Assembly: GCA_963721365.1 (NCBI GenBank)
Contig: CAVRJE010000020.1
Coordinates: 111,410-175,409, forward strand
DNA from: CAIQPS01 sp963721365
Lineage (GTDB): Bacteria > Actinomycetota > Thermoleophilia > RBG-16-64-13
Direction: 5' to 3'
DNA: 64,000 nt
Shown here: one piece after another, positions 1 to 9,243 of the stretch
Position numbering within the stretch: position 1 is the first letter of the stretch
Layout: each line of letters opens with the position of its first letter
Translations under genes and position numbers: made by a program
Notes under the pieces: model-generated
The model's input: the letters and a program-made list of their open reading frames with translations, nothing else
The model's database searches: none
Told to the model about the DNA's origin: nothing

Positions 1-56
1 GCCATGCGTCTCCGGAGGAGGAGTCGTGAAACGCAGCCGGGGCGGAGACGCATGGC
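1..56. terminator. Perfect 14-bp inverted repeat (hairpin) at the window edge
   Basis: Arms GCCATGCGTCTCCG (1-14) and CGGAGACGCATGGC (43-56) pair perfectly around a 28-nt loop. No T-run follows, so this could be a factor-independent-like terminator of a gene outside the window or a dispersed palindromic repeat. It lies 63 nt upstream of tRNA-Leu. Confidence 0.5.
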
Positions 57-119
57 GCCTGGGCCTACTTGCTGGTCAAAACAGGCGCCGCGAAGGCCAT
101 GTTATACTCGGCGGGCTCC

Positions 120-206
120 GGGCGAGTGGCGGAATTGGCAGACGCGCTAGGTTCAGGGTCTAGTGAGCTTACGCTCATGGGGGTTCAAGTCCCCCCTCGC
201 CCACCA
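120..206 (+). tRNA. tRNA-Leu (CAG anticodon)
   Basis: Acceptor stem GGGCGAG (120-126) pairs with CTCGCCC (196-202); discriminator A and an encoded CCA follow (204-206). The anticodon loop TTCAGGG gives CAG, reading CUG codons. A long variable arm (TGAGCTTACGCTCA) and the T-arm GGTTCAAGTCC mark a class II tRNA. Confidence 0.95.
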
Positions 207-233
207 TCATTCTTGGCATTTTGGCGCCCGCAT

Positions 234-1315
234 ATGGCTGATGTAAATAACGGCGACGCCTTCGAGGACGTTACCCAGGGAGAGCGGAAGACGGCGGCAG
301 GGGAAAGTCCTGCCCAAGCCGCTGCTCCGGCTGCTCGTCGTCTTGGCCGCGGTGATCATAGTGGTAGTGGTGATCGTCGTCGCCGTGACCAGCGCCAGGC
401 AGACGGGCGACGCGGCCGACTACCAGCGGTACATGACCTCGGTCGCCGATCTGCTGGAGCAGTCCGACTCGATCGGCGGCGAGCTCACCAAGCTGCTGAC
501 GAACCCCGGCGACACCAGCCGCAAGGAAATCCAGACCAAGCTCGACCAGTTCGTGGCCAAGTCGGCGGACTTGGAGACTCAGGCCAAGGCGCTGGAAGTT
601 CCCAAAGAACTCCTCGACCAGAACGTCCACCAGTTCTTCGTTCTGGCCATGACGTTCCGGCACACCGGCTTGGCCGATCTCGAGCCCTCTCTCATGAACG
701 CCCTCCAGGTGCAGGACACCGCCGTGGCCGCGGAGCAGATCTCGAGAGCCTTGTACTACCTGACCAACTCCGATTTTCTCTACAAGGAGGTCTTCGTCTC
801 CAAGGCGACGGAGATCGTCAAGGAGAAGAACCTCACCGGCGTGACCGTTCCCAGTTCGCGAATTCCTGAGCGACCCCGATCTGGCGTCCCGCTCGCAGGC
901 GCAAGAGATAATCGCGCAACTCAAGAGCACCGGGAATCTCCAGGCAGTGCACGGCGTGGCCATCTCCAAGGTCGTGGAGCAGCCCGACGAGCAGGAGATC
1001 AAGAACGGCCAGACCTACAACCTGACGGCCAGCGACGCGCTCACCTTCCTGGTGACCGTTGAAAACCAGGGAAACATGGCCGAGAAGGATGTCCCGGTGG
1101 TGGTCACTCTGGCAACGCAAAATGGAGAACCGCAGAAGATAACGGTGACCATCCCCGAATTGAAGCCTGGGACCGAGGTGACAGCGACGGTGGAGGGTTT
1201 CAACCCTACGCCCTACGGTGAAGTGGCTACGCTGACGGTAGAGGCAGGACCGGTCACCGGCGAAAAGTTCAAAGACAACAACTCGATCGAAGCCAACGTC
1301 ATCTTCAAACTCTAG
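234..1315 (+). CDS. Membrane-anchored extracytoplasmic protein with C-terminal CARDB-like domain (two frameshifts)
   Basis: Three reading-frame pieces join into one ~360-residue protein. It opens at ATG 234 (MADVNNGDAFEDVTQG), shifts frame at the GGGG run near 300, and continues into a hydrophobic segment (LLRLLVVLAAVIIVVVV) that acts as a single N-terminal membrane anchor. A helical region follows to about 860, where a second single-base shift near CGCGAATTCC moves to the frame ending at 1315. The C-terminal ~100 residues (residues such as NGQTYNLTASDALTFLVTVEN) look like a beta-sandwich of the CARDB/DUF11 type. Function unknown. It follows tRNA-Leu and is read in the same direction as the next gene, 10 nt away. 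Both shifts are probably sequence errors because the encoded protein is coherent across them. Confidence 0.6.
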
Positions 1316-1324
1316 GGGTACGCT

Positions 1325-1868
1325 TTGAGTCTCGTACAAGGATTCGAAGTCCTTGCGGTACTGGCGCTGGCGCGTGGCCATCGCGGCCGGCGTCGGCTTG
1401 TTCCTGGTCTTCCGGCGCCTCCAGCGCTACCACCGGAACCAGTACGTCATCATGGGGTCGCGAGGCAATGTCGACATCGTCGAGCACGTGGCGGCGATCG
1501 ACGACAAGCTGGCCAACGTGCGCGTCGCGCTCGAAGACCTCACTCTAGTGGCCCGCGACCACGACGTCCGCATCGACGGCTCTCTCTCCCGCATCGGCGT
1601 CGTGCGGTTCGACGCGTACCAGGACCTGGGAGGCAGGCAGAGCTCGGCCGTGGCATTTCTGAACAGCCTTGGCAACGGCGTGGTCATCACCACCGTGGTG
1701 AGCCGCGACTTCGCGCGCATGTACGTGAAGTTGCTCAAAGACGGTGCGGCGGACATCCCTCTGGCGCCGGAGGAGACGGAGGCGGTCGAACAGGCGCGAG
1801 GCGCCGGACCTTTCACGATCCGTCCTCGGGCAGCGGCGTCCGGCGACGGCTACGCGGCCTGCCCTTGA
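1325..1868 (+). CDS. DUF4446 family protein (frameshifted N-terminus, possible C-terminal extension)
   Basis: TTG at 1325 starts MSLVQGFEVLAVLALA; a shift near 1375 leads into the main frame. A single membrane helix (AIAAGVGLFLVF) precedes a cytoplasmic domain. The conserved block VRFDAYQDLGGRQSSAVAF followed by GNGVVITTVVSR is the hallmark of DUF4446, whose members are usually 150-180 residues and of unknown function. The frame ends at 1868. A second frame from about 1830 to 2160 reads plausibly as protein (PLSDREVARENRRRKRQG), so the true C-terminus may extend to 2160 through another indel. The gene sits immediately upstream of pheA. Confidence 0.7.
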
Positions 1869-2149
1869 GGTCGATGCCGCAACGGCTGCCCTCCTCTCGG
1901 CCGGCCTGCCCGGGCGGCGCCCTCTGTCCGACCGGGAAGTGGCCCGTGAGAACCGCCGGCGCAAGCGGCAGGGGTTGCCCCCGGTCGTGGAGATGGTGAC
2001 TCCGTCGGCCACCGGCTGGGCGGATCCAGCCACCCCATCGCCCGACGCCGATACACTGGCGGCGGAGTATGTCCGCCAGCGCAAGACTGGAGCGGGCGGA
2101 GTGGGCCTGGAGCCCGGAGAATCGAACGGCGACGGGGACGGCGGTATCG

Positions 2150-3097
2150 ATGGCCTGTGACGGAGGCAGCCAGGAGGTGACCCTCTGGCCGGTCTCGTCG
2201 TTGAGCGAGCCTCTGCCGGTGGCCGCGAGAACGATCGGTTTTCTCGGGCCGCCGGGAACATTCACCGAGGTGGCTCTGCGAGCGACGATCGACGAAGAGG
2301 CGCCTGAGGGGCGAGCCCGGCGCTTCTTGCCGTTCCTTTCCATGCAGGACACGATCGAGGCCGTCTCTACAGGCGAGGTCGACTGCTCGATAGTCCCCAT
2401 CGAGAACTCCATCGAAGGCTCCGTCTCGGCTACGGTGGACATCCTCACGCACGAGATCGACAACCTCCAGATAGTGCGAGAAGTCAGGATCCCGGTGCGC
2501 CACCAGCTCCTCTCAAGGCCGGGGGTGGCGCTGGATGAGATAACCAAAGTCGTCTCACACCCGCATGCGAACGCGCAGTGCCGCAGCTGGCTGCGCAAGA
2601 ACCTGCCGGGGCGGGAGATAGAAGCGGCCAACTCCACCGCGAACGCAGTGGAGAGTGTCGCCAAGAGCGATCAGCCGTGGGCGGCGATCGGCAACCAGCT
2701 GGCGGGAACGACCTACGGATGCGTGGTGCTTTCGCCGGACATCGAGGACCACAAAGACAACGAGACGCGTTTTGTCTTCCTGGCCCGCCAGCGGGAGCGG
2801 CAGGACTGGTTCGAACCGTACAAGACGTCGGTCGTCTGCGAGATCGCCAAGGACCAGCCCGGCGCCCTGCTCCTTATCCTTCAGGAGTTCGCCTTCCGGC
2901 GCGTCAACCTGACCAAGATCGAGTCCAGGCCGTCCAAAAGGCGGCTGGGTGATTACATCTTCCTCGTCGATATGGAGGGCAAGGTGGACGACGGCCCTGT
3001 GGCCGACGCCCTTCGCTGTCTGTACTGCAAACTGCCCCGGCTCACGGTTCTGGGCAGCTATCCTGTGGGTAGGCCGCTCAAGGCTGCTGGGAAATGA
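2150..3097 (+). CDS. pheA: Prephenate dehydratase
   Basis: A monofunctional dehydratase that converts prephenate to phenylpyruvate in cytosolic phenylalanine synthesis. The 315-residue product has the substrate-binding GPPGTFTE motif near residues 33-40 and the catalytic TRF triplet near 206-208. A C-terminal ACT regulatory domain carries GALL near 238 and ESRP near 258; these two motifs bind phenylalanine in feedback-inhibited homologues, so allosteric inhibition is expected. ATG 2150 is chosen because the domain starts about 25 residues later; the open frame extends back to 2069 without homology. Proximity to serS is a common actinobacterial arrangement. The last codons lie within a palindromic repeat (see 3078-3167). 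Confidence 0.93.
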   Translation: MACDGGSQEVTLWPVSSLSEPLPVAARTIGFLGPPGTFTEVALRATIDEEAPEGRARRFLPFLSMQDTIEAVSTGEVDCSIVPIENSIEGSVSATVDILTHEIDNLQIVREVRIPVRHQLLSRPGVALDEITKVVSHPHANAQCRSWLRKNLPGREIEAANSTANAVESVAKSDQPWAAIGNQLAGTTYGCVVLSPDIEDHKDNETRFVFLARQRERQDWFEPYKTSVVCEIAKDQPGALLLILQEFAFRRVNLTKIESRPSKRRLGDYIFLVDMEGKVDDGPVADALRCLYCKLPRLTVLGSYPVGRPLKAAGK

Positions 3098-3167
3098 CAA
3101 CGCATGGCGCCGCCCAGCGCGATCCGGCGGCCGAGGTTTCGTCTTCCAGCGGCCTCCCAGCGTCCGC
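3078..3167. repeat. Degenerate short copy of a palindromic repeat family
   Basis: GGCTGCTGGGAAATGAC (from 3080) and CGTCTTCCAGCGGCC (3147-3161) form an imperfect inverted repeat overlapping the pheA stop. The right half (CGCCGCCCAGCGCGATCC, then GGCGGCCGAGG, CCAGCGGCCTCCCAGC) aligns with the right half of the larger copy at 16441-16605. It may act as a terminator for pheA. Confidence 0.55.
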
Positions 3168-3201
3168 TTCGCGGCCCTAGAAGTCCCCATATCCGAGGAG
3201 A

Positions 3202-4482
3202 GTGCCGGTGCTCGATATCAGACTTATCCGGAACGAGCCCGACATGGTGCGCGCCGCCCTCCGCCGCCGCGGACCGCATGCGGAAGCCGCCCTCGATACG
3301 CTGCTCGAGCTCGACCGCACGCGGCGGGAGGTGCTGACGGCTGTCGAGGAGAAGCGGGGCCTCCGCAACATCGTGAGCGAGGAGATAGCGCAGGCCAAGC
3401 GCAACAAGGAGGACGCCTCCGCCAAGATCGACGCGATGCGCGCGGTCGGCGAGGAGATCAAGGAACTGGAAGTCCGGCTCAAGGACACCGAAGCGGCGCT
3501 CGAGGCCGAACTCCTGCAGGTCCCCAACCTGCCCGAGCCGTCGGCGCCGGCCGGAGGCGAGGAAGACTCCGTCGTCATGCACACGTGGGGGGAGCCCCGC
3601 GCCTTCTCGTTCTCACCGAAGGACCACCTGGACCTGGCCGCCCAGTCCGACATGATCGACATGGAACGGGGCGCCCGCACCTCCGGCAGCCGGTTCGCCT
3701 ATCTCAAGGGCGACCTGGTGTTTCTCCAGTTCGCCCTGGTGCAGTACGCGCTGCAGAAGCTGGCCGGCAAGGGCTTTCGCCCGGTGATCGTGCCGGTGCT
3801 CGTGCGCGACGAGGCCATGTACGGCACCGGCTTCTTCCCCACCGACATGCAGCAGGTCTACCGGATCGAGGCGGATGGCCTGAACCTGGTGGGAACCTCG
3901 GAGGTGCCGCTCGCGGCTCTGCACATGGACGAGATCCTGGACGAAGCCGAGCTGCCGGTCCGCTACGTCGGCTATTCCAGTTGCTTCCGCAGAGAGGCCG
4001 GGGCGGCAGGCAAGGACACCCGGGGTATCTTCCGCGTCCACCAGTTCGACAAAGTGGAGATGTTCAGCTTCTGCACTCCGGACAGGTCTCCGGAGGAACA
4101 CGACTTCATGCGCTCGGTGGAGGAGGAGATCCTGCAGGAACTGGGCCTCCCCTACCGGGCGGTCAACATCGCCGCGGGCGACCTCGGCGCGCCGGCCGCC
4201 AAGAAGTACGACCTGGAAGCGTGGCTGCCCACCCAGGAGCGATACCGGGAGGTCACCTCCTGCTCCAACTGCACCGACTACCAGGCACGGCGGCTGAAGG
4301 TCCGCGCCAAGGGCGAGCGGGGCGGGCCGTATCTGCTGCACACGCTCAACGGCACGGTGGTGGCCGTGGGTCGGACCATGATCGCCATCATGGAGAACTA
4401 CCAGACCGAGGAGGGGAAGATCGAGGCGCCTGCCGTGCTTAGACCCTTCCTGCCTGCCGGCAAGGAGGTGCTCGGCGGATGA
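3202..4482 (+). CDS. serS: Seryl-tRNA synthetase
   Basis: This class II synthetase charges tRNA-Ser (and tRNA-Sec where present) with serine. The 426-residue product is normal for the family. An N-terminal antiparallel coiled-coil arm occupies roughly residues 30-105 (ELDRTRREVLTAVEEKRGL). The catalytic core follows, with class II motif 2 (SSCFRREAGAAGKDTRG) and motif 3 (GRTMIAIMENYQ). The serine-specific TSEVPL block is present. ATG/GTG choice: the start at 3202 (GTG, MPVLDIRLIRNEP) has the SD-like GAGGAGAG just upstream. It is followed by pncA with a 4-bp ATGA overlap, suggesting translational coupling. Three tRNA-Ser isoacceptor genes lie in this same window. Confidence 0.96.
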   Translation: MPVLDIRLIRNEPDMVRAALRRRGPHAEAALDTLLELDRTRREVLTAVEEKRGLRNIVSEEIAQAKRNKEDASAKIDAMRAVGEEIKELEVRLKDTEAALEAELLQVPNLPEPSAPAGGEEDSVVMHTWGEPRAFSFSPKDHLDLAAQSDMIDMERGARTSGSRFAYLKGDLVFLQFALVQYALQKLAGKGFRPVIVPVLVRDEAMYGTGFFPTDMQQVYRIEADGLNLVGTSEVPLAALHMDEILDEAELPVRYVGYSSCFRREAGAAGKDTRGIFRVHQFDKVEMFSFCTPDRSPEEHDFMRSVEEEILQELGLPYRAVNIAAGDLGAPAAKKYDLEAWLPTQERYREVTSCSNCTDYQARRLKVRAKGERGGPYLLHTLNGTVVAVGRTMIAIMENYQTEEGKIEAPAVLRPFLPAGKEVLGG

Positions 4483-5168
4483 GCGCGATAGGCGGCGACT
4501 ATGGGGCCGGCCGGCCCGGTGCCGGGACCGTGCGAACTGGGGCCCACGACGTCTTCGTGGTGGTCGACGTGCAGCGGGACTTCTGCCCCGGCGGATCGCT
4601 GCCGGTGCCCGGCGGCGACGAAGTCATCCCCACGATCAACCGGCTGCTCCCGCTCTTCGGCCGCTGGGTCTACACGAGGGACTGGCATCCCACCCACCAC
4701 GTCAGCTTCTCCGAGCAACCTCAGTTCCGCGACGGCTCCTGGCCGCCCCATGCCATCCAGGGCACGGCGGGAGCGGCGTGGTGCGACGGGCTGGAGATGC
4801 CGATGAACGCCATCCTCGTGAGCAAGGGAGACGATCCGGACCACGAGGCCTACAGCGCCTTCCAGGTGAAGCGGCTCGATCTGGCGGAGTTCCTGCGCCT
4901 CCGGAAGGTGGAGCGGGTCTTCGTCGCCGGACTGGCGGCGGACTATTGTGTCAGGCAGACGGCACTCGACGCCCGGGCGGCCGGGTTCACCGTACTGGTG
5001 ATCGAGGACGCCGTCCGAGGCGTCGCACCGGATACGACCGCCTCCGCCTTCGCCGACCTCGATGCGGCCGGCGTCATCCGTATCCATGCGGACCAGATCG
5101 AGGATTCGGGCGAGCGGCCTCCGGCGGCCTATGACGAGCACGGCGACCCGGTGCACCATGACGACTGA
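4479..5168 (+). CDS. pncA: Nicotinamidase (isochorismatase-like hydrolase)
   Basis: Predicted to hydrolyse nicotinamide to nicotinate in the NAD salvage pathway. The Asp-Lys-Cys triad of the family is visible: D30 in DVQRDF, K116 in VSKGDD and C157 in ADYCVRQ. Metal-binding residues fall in TRDWHPTHH (about 67-74). Length 229 residues is slightly longer than the bacterial norm because of a 20-residue N-terminal extension. It overlaps serS by 4 bp and pncB by 11 bp, so the three are probably one transcript, and the direct neighbour pncB uses its product. Confidence 0.93.
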   Translation: MSAIGGDYGAGRPGAGTVRTGAHDVFVVVDVQRDFCPGGSLPVPGGDEVIPTINRLLPLFGRWVYTRDWHPTHHVSFSEQPQFRDGSWPPHAIQGTAGAAWCDGLEMPMNAILVSKGDDPDHEAYSAFQVKRLDLAEFLRLRKVERVFVAGLAADYCVRQTALDARAAGFTVLVIEDAVRGVAPDTTASAFADLDAAGVIRIHADQIEDSGERPPAAYDEHGDPVHHDD

Positions 5169-6735
5169 CGGCGAGGGCGGGAGCTCCGACGCGACCGAGG
5201 GAGGCCGCCGCGAGGGCGACGTCTCGCAACGCTGGGCCCGCCGGGAGGACCTGGCCCTCCTGACCGACTATTACCAGCTCACGATGATGGGCGGCTACTG
5301 GAAGACCGGCCGCCAGGATCTGCGGGCCTGCTTCAACTACACGTTCCGCGACCTGCCGCCGCACAACGGGTTCGCCATCACCGCGGGCTTGGAGCAACTG
5401 CTCGATCAGGTCCAGAATCTGCGCTTCACAGACCAGGACCTGGCCTATCTCTCCAGTCTGGGCGCTTTCGACAGCGCGTTCCTCGACTATCTCAAGTCGT
5501 TCCACCAGCGCTGCAGCATCTACGCGGTCCCCGAAGGCACCGTCGTCTTCCCCCACGAGCCTGTCCTGCAGGTCGAGGGCCCCCTTATCGAGGCCCAGCT
5601 GCTCGAGACCGTCGTGCTCAACACGTTGAACTTCCAGACCCTCATCGCCACCAAAGCGGCGAGGATCCGCCTCGCTTGCGGTACCGACGATCTCGTCGAG
5701 TTCGGCCTGCGCCGGGCGCAAGGCCCGGACGGCGGCCTGAGCGGCAGCCGCGCGGCCTTTATCGGCGGGGCGGACAGCACGTCCAACGTGCTCGCGGGCA
5801 AGGTGTTCGGCATACCGGTCAAGGGCACCCACGCTCATTCCTGGGTGATGAGCTTCGACAGCGAACTGGAGGCCTTCCGGGCATACGCCGCCTGCAACCC
5901 CGATCCCATCCTGCTCGTGGATACGTACGAGACCCTGACTTCCGGTTTGCCGAACGCGGTCGCGTTGTTCAAGGAGCTGCGCGCCGCCGGGCGGCCGGTG
6001 CGCGCCGCGGTCCGGCTCGACTCCGGGGACCTCGCCCGGCTGAGCAAGGCCGCCTACCGCATGTTCACCGAGGCAGGGTTCCCCGACCCGCTGATAGTGG
6101 CGTCGAACGAGCTCGACGAGGACCTCATAGCCGACCTCAAGCGGCAGGGGGCACGCATCAACTCCTGGGGCGTGGGGACGCATCTGATCACGTCGTCGGG
6201 ACATCCGGCGTTGAGCGGGGTGTACAAACTGGTGGCCATGCGGGAGGAAGGCGGGACGTGGGTGCCGCGCATCAAGCTCTCCTCGAATCCCGCCAAGATG
6301 ACCGACCCGGGCCGCAAGCGGCTGGTACGCTACTACGACGAGGCGGGACATCCCCTGGCCGATCTCATCCGCCTGGACACCGAGCCTTCGGACTCCATCG
6401 ACCCGGGACAGCCGGCGGCGCCGGTCCCCTTCGCCGAGCGACAGGACCTCTCCTTCCTGCGCGCAGTCTGGGACGCCTCCCGCTGCGAGGACATGCTCGT
6501 ACCCGTGATGCTGGACGGGGAGCGTGTCGGGCAACGGCCCGCGCTCACCGACATCCGGGCCCGCGCCCAAGAACAGGTGGCGTCGCTGTCTGAAGAGATC
6601 CGCAGGCTGCGGAACCCCGAGATCTACGCGGTGGGCCTGTCACCCCGGTTGGCCTCCGAGAAGGTGCGCATGATCCGGCAGGCCCCGGGGATGCTACCGG
6701 GCGTTCCGGGCAACCACACGGGCGCCGGCAGCTAG
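5158..6735 (+). CDS. pncB: Nicotinate phosphoribosyltransferase
   Basis: Predicted to join nicotinate and PRPP to form nicotinate mononucleotide, the step after PncA. The 525-residue product carries LLTDYYQLTMMGGYW near the N-terminus, the EFGLRRAQGPDGG block, GTHAHSWVMSF in the middle, and RLDSGDLA, all conserved in the longer clade of this family. ATG 5158 is preferred because it overlaps the end of pncA, a coupled arrangement; the open frame extends upstream inside pncA without homology. About 35 poorly conserved residues precede the catalytic domain. Converges on the thioesterase gene with only 7 bp between stops. Confidence 0.93.
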   Translation: MTTDGEGGSSDATEGGRREGDVSQRWARREDLALLTDYYQLTMMGGYWKTGRQDLRACFNYTFRDLPPHNGFAITAGLEQLLDQVQNLRFTDQDLAYLSSLGAFDSAFLDYLKSFHQRCSIYAVPEGTVVFPHEPVLQVEGPLIEAQLLETVVLNTLNFQTLIATKAARIRLACGTDDLVEFGLRRAQGPDGGLSGSRAAFIGGADSTSNVLAGKVFGIPVKGTHAHSWVMSFDSELEAFRAYAACNPDPILLVDTYETLTSGLPNAVALFKELRAAGRPVRAAVRLDSGDLARLSKAAYRMFTEAGFPDPLIVASNELDEDLIADLKRQGARINSWGVGTHLITSSGHPALSGVYKLVAMREEGGTWVPRIKLSSNPAKMTDPGRKRLVRYYDEAGHPLADLIRLDTEPSDSIDPGQPAAPVPFAERQDLSFLRAVWDASRCEDMLVPVMLDGERVGQRPALTDIRARAQEQVASLSEEIRRLRNPEIYAVGLSPRLASEKVRMIRQAPGMLPGVPGNHTGAGS

Positions 6736-6742
6736 AGGCCTC

Positions 6743-7168
6743 TTAGCAGCGTTTCTCCGCCGGGGCCGGCTCGCCGACCGGGATGGCCGAAGCCTGTCCC
6801 TTGGCGATCACCCTTCCTTCCGCCCCGGTCACCACGAGATCGACGACCATAAGCCGGCGTCCGCCGTGCAGCAGCCGGCATTCGGCCGTGAGCTTCTCCC
6901 CCAAAGTGCCCGACCGGAACTGGCTGATGCTCCATTGCACTGCGACCGCGTCAAGCCTGGCGTTCACGTTCAAAGCGAAGGCGATATCGATCAGCGCGAA
7001 GACGAATGCGCCGTGGGCAAGGCCGTGCACCTGGAGGAAGTCCTCCTTCACCACCGCGGATACCCTGGCGAGGCTTTCCGACGCTTCCTCGACCTCTATC
7101 CCGAACAGCGTGATAAGCCGGTCGTCGGCCACAAGCCGTTCGATACGCTCGCTCATCTCTCCGGACAC
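6743..7168 (-). CDS. PaaI-type acyl-CoA thioesterase (hotdog fold)
   Basis: A 141-residue single hotdog-domain protein with VHGLAHGAFVFALIDIAFAL, the helix-plus-catalytic region of PaaI/4HBT thioesterases, followed by the strands AVQWSISQFRSGTLGEKL. It likely hydrolyses acyl- or aryl-CoA thioesters; the substrate cannot be told. GTG 7168 is chosen because the SD-like AGGGAGGTGG lies about 5 nt upstream; the ATG at 7156 has no spaced SD. The gene is monocistronic and convergent with pncB. Confidence 0.82.
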   Translation of the reverse strand: MSGEMSERIERLVADDRLITLFGIEVEEASESLARVSAVVKEDFLQVHGLAHGAFVFALIDIAFALNVNARLDAVAVQWSISQFRSGTLGEKLTAECRLLHGGRRLMVVDLVVTGAEGRVIAKGQASAIPVGEPAPAEKRC

Positions 7169-7237
7169 GCCCACCTCCCTGCCGCTTTGTGATAAACCTA
7201 GCACTCTGGGACAAGAAGCACGAGAAGAGAGGCCGGA

Positions 7238-7779
7238 ATGTACTGCCCACAATGCGGTAGCGTCAACGACGACTCGACCAGCTTCTGCACGAAGCTGCGG
7301 CTTCAATCTGAGGAGCACCGCAGACAGTGGCGGAATCCCGGCCGGGTCACGCGGCAGCCGCCAAGGGCGGACCAGCCGGCACCGGCCTCCGCCTACCCTC
7401 CCCCTTACCAGCAACAGTACCAGTCTCCCTACCAGACCACGCGGCCGCGCCCCGGCCTATCAGCCCGCGGGGTATCCGCACCGCCGGCCAACAGCCGGGC
7501 TATGGCTACGGGACCATCCCGAACATCCCCAGCTACATGGGCTGGGCCATCGTCACCCTGATCCTCTGCTTCTGGCCCACGGGGATAGTGGCGGTGGTCT
7601 ACGCCAGCAAGGTGGGGAACCGGCTTGCCCTGGGCGACGTGCCGGGCGCGCAGGAGGCTTCGCGCAAGGCCAAGATGTGGACCTGGATCACCTTCGGCAT
7701 CGGCGTCGCGGGCGTAGTCCTGGCCATCATCATCGGCGTGCTCGTTGCGGCGCTGGGTACGGCCAGCATCACCGGTTAA
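7238..7779 (+). CDS. Zinc-ribbon plus CD225/DUF4190-like two-helix membrane protein (several frameshifts)
   Basis: ATG 7238 opens MYCPQCGSVNDDSTSFC; after a one-base shift near 7290 the second half of the ribbon reads CGFNLRS, giving two CxxC pairs for zinc. A Pro/Gln/Tyr-rich linker (PYQQQYQSPYQ) follows, spread over two frames. The third frame gives NIPSYMGWAIVTLILCFWPTG, a first membrane helix, then a cytoplasmic loop (NRLALGDVPGAQEASRKAK) and a second helix (WITFGIGVAGVVLAIIIGVL). That two-helix layout is typical of CD225/dispanin-type bacterial proteins. At least three indels are needed to read one protein of about 180 residues. Function unknown. Confidence 0.7.
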
Positions 7780-7795
7780 CTAGAAGCTATACTCC

Positions 7796-7823
7796 AGCGG
7801 CGGCGCGTGGACGCGCCGCCGCT
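7796..7823. terminator. Strong hairpin between the membrane protein and tRNA-Ser
   Basis: AGCGGCGGCGCGT and ACGCGCCGCCGCT pair perfectly over 13 bp with a 2-nt spacer. It lies 16 nt after the upstream stop and 7 nt before tRNA-Ser. No T-tract is present. Confidence 0.6.
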
Positions 7824-7830
7824 GCGCCCC

Positions 7831-7917
7831 GGAGGGGTGGCGGAGTCTGGTTGATCGCACCGGTCTTGAAAACCGGCAGGCCGCAAGGTCTCAAGGGTTC
7901 GAATCCCTTCCCCTCCG
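7831..7917 (+). tRNA. tRNA-Ser (TGA anticodon)
   Basis: Acceptor stem GGAGGGG (7831-7837) pairs with CCCCTCC (7910-7916), discriminator G. Anticodon loop CTTGAAA gives TGA, reading UCN codons. A long variable arm marks class II. CCA is not encoded. Confidence 0.95.
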
Positions 7918-8007
7918 CCTGATCTCACCTTCAGCCAGGCCGCGCCCGGGCGGGTTTGTGCCACTCGGCGGCAGGTCCCATCCGCGTTCCGCCGAATTGA
8001 GTCACCA

Positions 8008-9243
8008 ATGGCCACCGAACGCATCCAACCCCGCCCCTACCTCAGGCTGCTGCTGCTCGCCGGCCTCGTCGGCTTCGTGGGCGCGGTCATCACGTTCGCC
8101 TTCATGTGGGTGGTGCAGGAGGCCGCCCACCTGATCTGGGCTTCCGCGGAGGATGGCAGTGATGTCTGGCGGCCGATCTTCACCGTCCTGATCTGCGCGG
8201 TGGCAGGCATCATAGTCGGCGTGCTGGTGAAGATGTTCGGCGACCACAGCGGCATCTTCGCGGAACTGATGCAGGATTTCGGCCGCACCGGCCGTTTCAA
8301 GTACCGCCAAGCGCCCGGCATGGTGGTCACCGCGTTCGTGTCCCTCGCTGCCGGCGGCAGCCTCGGTCCCGAAGCACCGATGGCCGACGCCTGCGGCAGT
8401 GTGGCCACCTGGACCGCGGACCGGCTAAAGATGGACGAGAGGAGCACCCGCTCGCTGGGCTTCGCGGGCATCGGAGGGATGCTCGGGGCCTTCGTCACTT
8501 CGCCCTTCAGCGGGGCTCTTCTCGGGTTGGAGTCGGCGCGAGCGGCCATCTCTTTCCCCTGGGTGCTGTTCCCGAGTCTGGTGGCGGCGGCGGTCTCGAC
8601 GACGACGTTCGTGCTCCTCTCCGGCGCGTTCTTCGGCAGTCTCTACGTCTTCCCAGACTACACGCCCCATCTGACCGATCTGCTGCTCGCTGTCCCGCTC
8701 GGCTTGATGGGTGCAGCGGCGGGAGCGGCCTTCATCCTGCTGTTCCGGGTGCTGCGCAAGCTCATGGAGCCCATGCGCAAGCACTTGATCCTGCGTGGCC
8801 TGCTCGGCGGGCTTGCCCTGGGAATCGCCGGAGCGTTCTTCCCGCTGGTACTGTTCTCCGGCGAGGAGCAGACCGGCACGTTGATCACCGACGCGGCCAC
8901 CATCGGCGTGGTCACGCTGATCGTGCTCGCGGTGTTGAAGCTGGTGGTGACGAGCCTCCTCCTGACCACGGGGTGGAAGGGCGGCTACATCTTCCCGACG
9001 ATGTTCGCCGGCGTGGCCCTGGGGTTGGCCACCCACCTGATCTTCCCCGGCATCCCGATGGCGGTGGCGGTGGCCGCCACGATGGCCGGGGCCATGGTGG
9101 CTACGATGAAGGCTCCGTTGTTCTCGGCCCTGTTCACGGCGATGCTCGTCGAACGGTCCGCGGGTCCGGTGATCGCCATAGCGGTGATCGTCGGTCTGCT
9201 CGCGACGGTGCGGCTGTCGATGATGTTACGGCCCCCGCGGTAG
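8008..9243 (+). CDS. ClC-family chloride channel or transporter
   Basis: A 411-residue polytopic membrane protein with about ten hydrophobic helices. It has the ClC signature GGSLGPEAP near residues 113-121, which contains the gating glutamate of the GxEGP-type loop, and GWKGGYIFPT near 322-331, the GxFxP anion-binding loop. It probably moves chloride or another small anion, by exchange with protons if the gating glutamate acts as in characterised antiporters. It lacks a C-terminal CBS pair. Followed by a divergent-looking small gene; no operon partner is evident. Confidence 0.88.
   Translation: MATERIQPRPYLRLLLLAGLVGFVGAVITFAFMWVVQEAAHLIWASAEDGSDVWRPIFTVLICAVAGIIVGVLVKMFGDHSGIFAELMQDFGRTGRFKYRQAPGMVVTAFVSLAAGGSLGPEAPMADACGSVATWTADRLKMDERSTRSLGFAGIGGMLGAFVTSPFSGALLGLESARAAISFPWVLFPSLVAAAVSTTTFVLLSGAFFGSLYVFPDYTPHLTDLLLAVPLGLMGAAAGAAFILLFRVLRKLMEPMRKHLILRGLLGGLALGIAGAFFPLVLFSGEEQTGTLITDAATIGVVTLIVLAVLKLVVTSLLLTTGWKGGYIFPTMFAGVALGLATHLIFPGIPMAVAVAATMAGAMVATMKAPLFSALFTAMLVERSAGPVIAIAVIVGLLATVRLSMMLRPPR

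Noticed and set aside
1..119. Possible selenocysteine tRNA at the window edge, given the candidate selenoprotein
   Set aside because: The 1-56 hairpin lacks an acceptor stem, T-arm and UCA anticodon.
2949..4442. A 497-codon plus-strand frame across pheA and serS
   Set aside because: Out of frame with two recognised enzymes and of low-complexity Arg/Gly/Pro composition.
5074..6570. A 498-codon minus-strand frame antisense to pncB
   Set aside because: No domain signal; pncB is fully conserved on the other strand.
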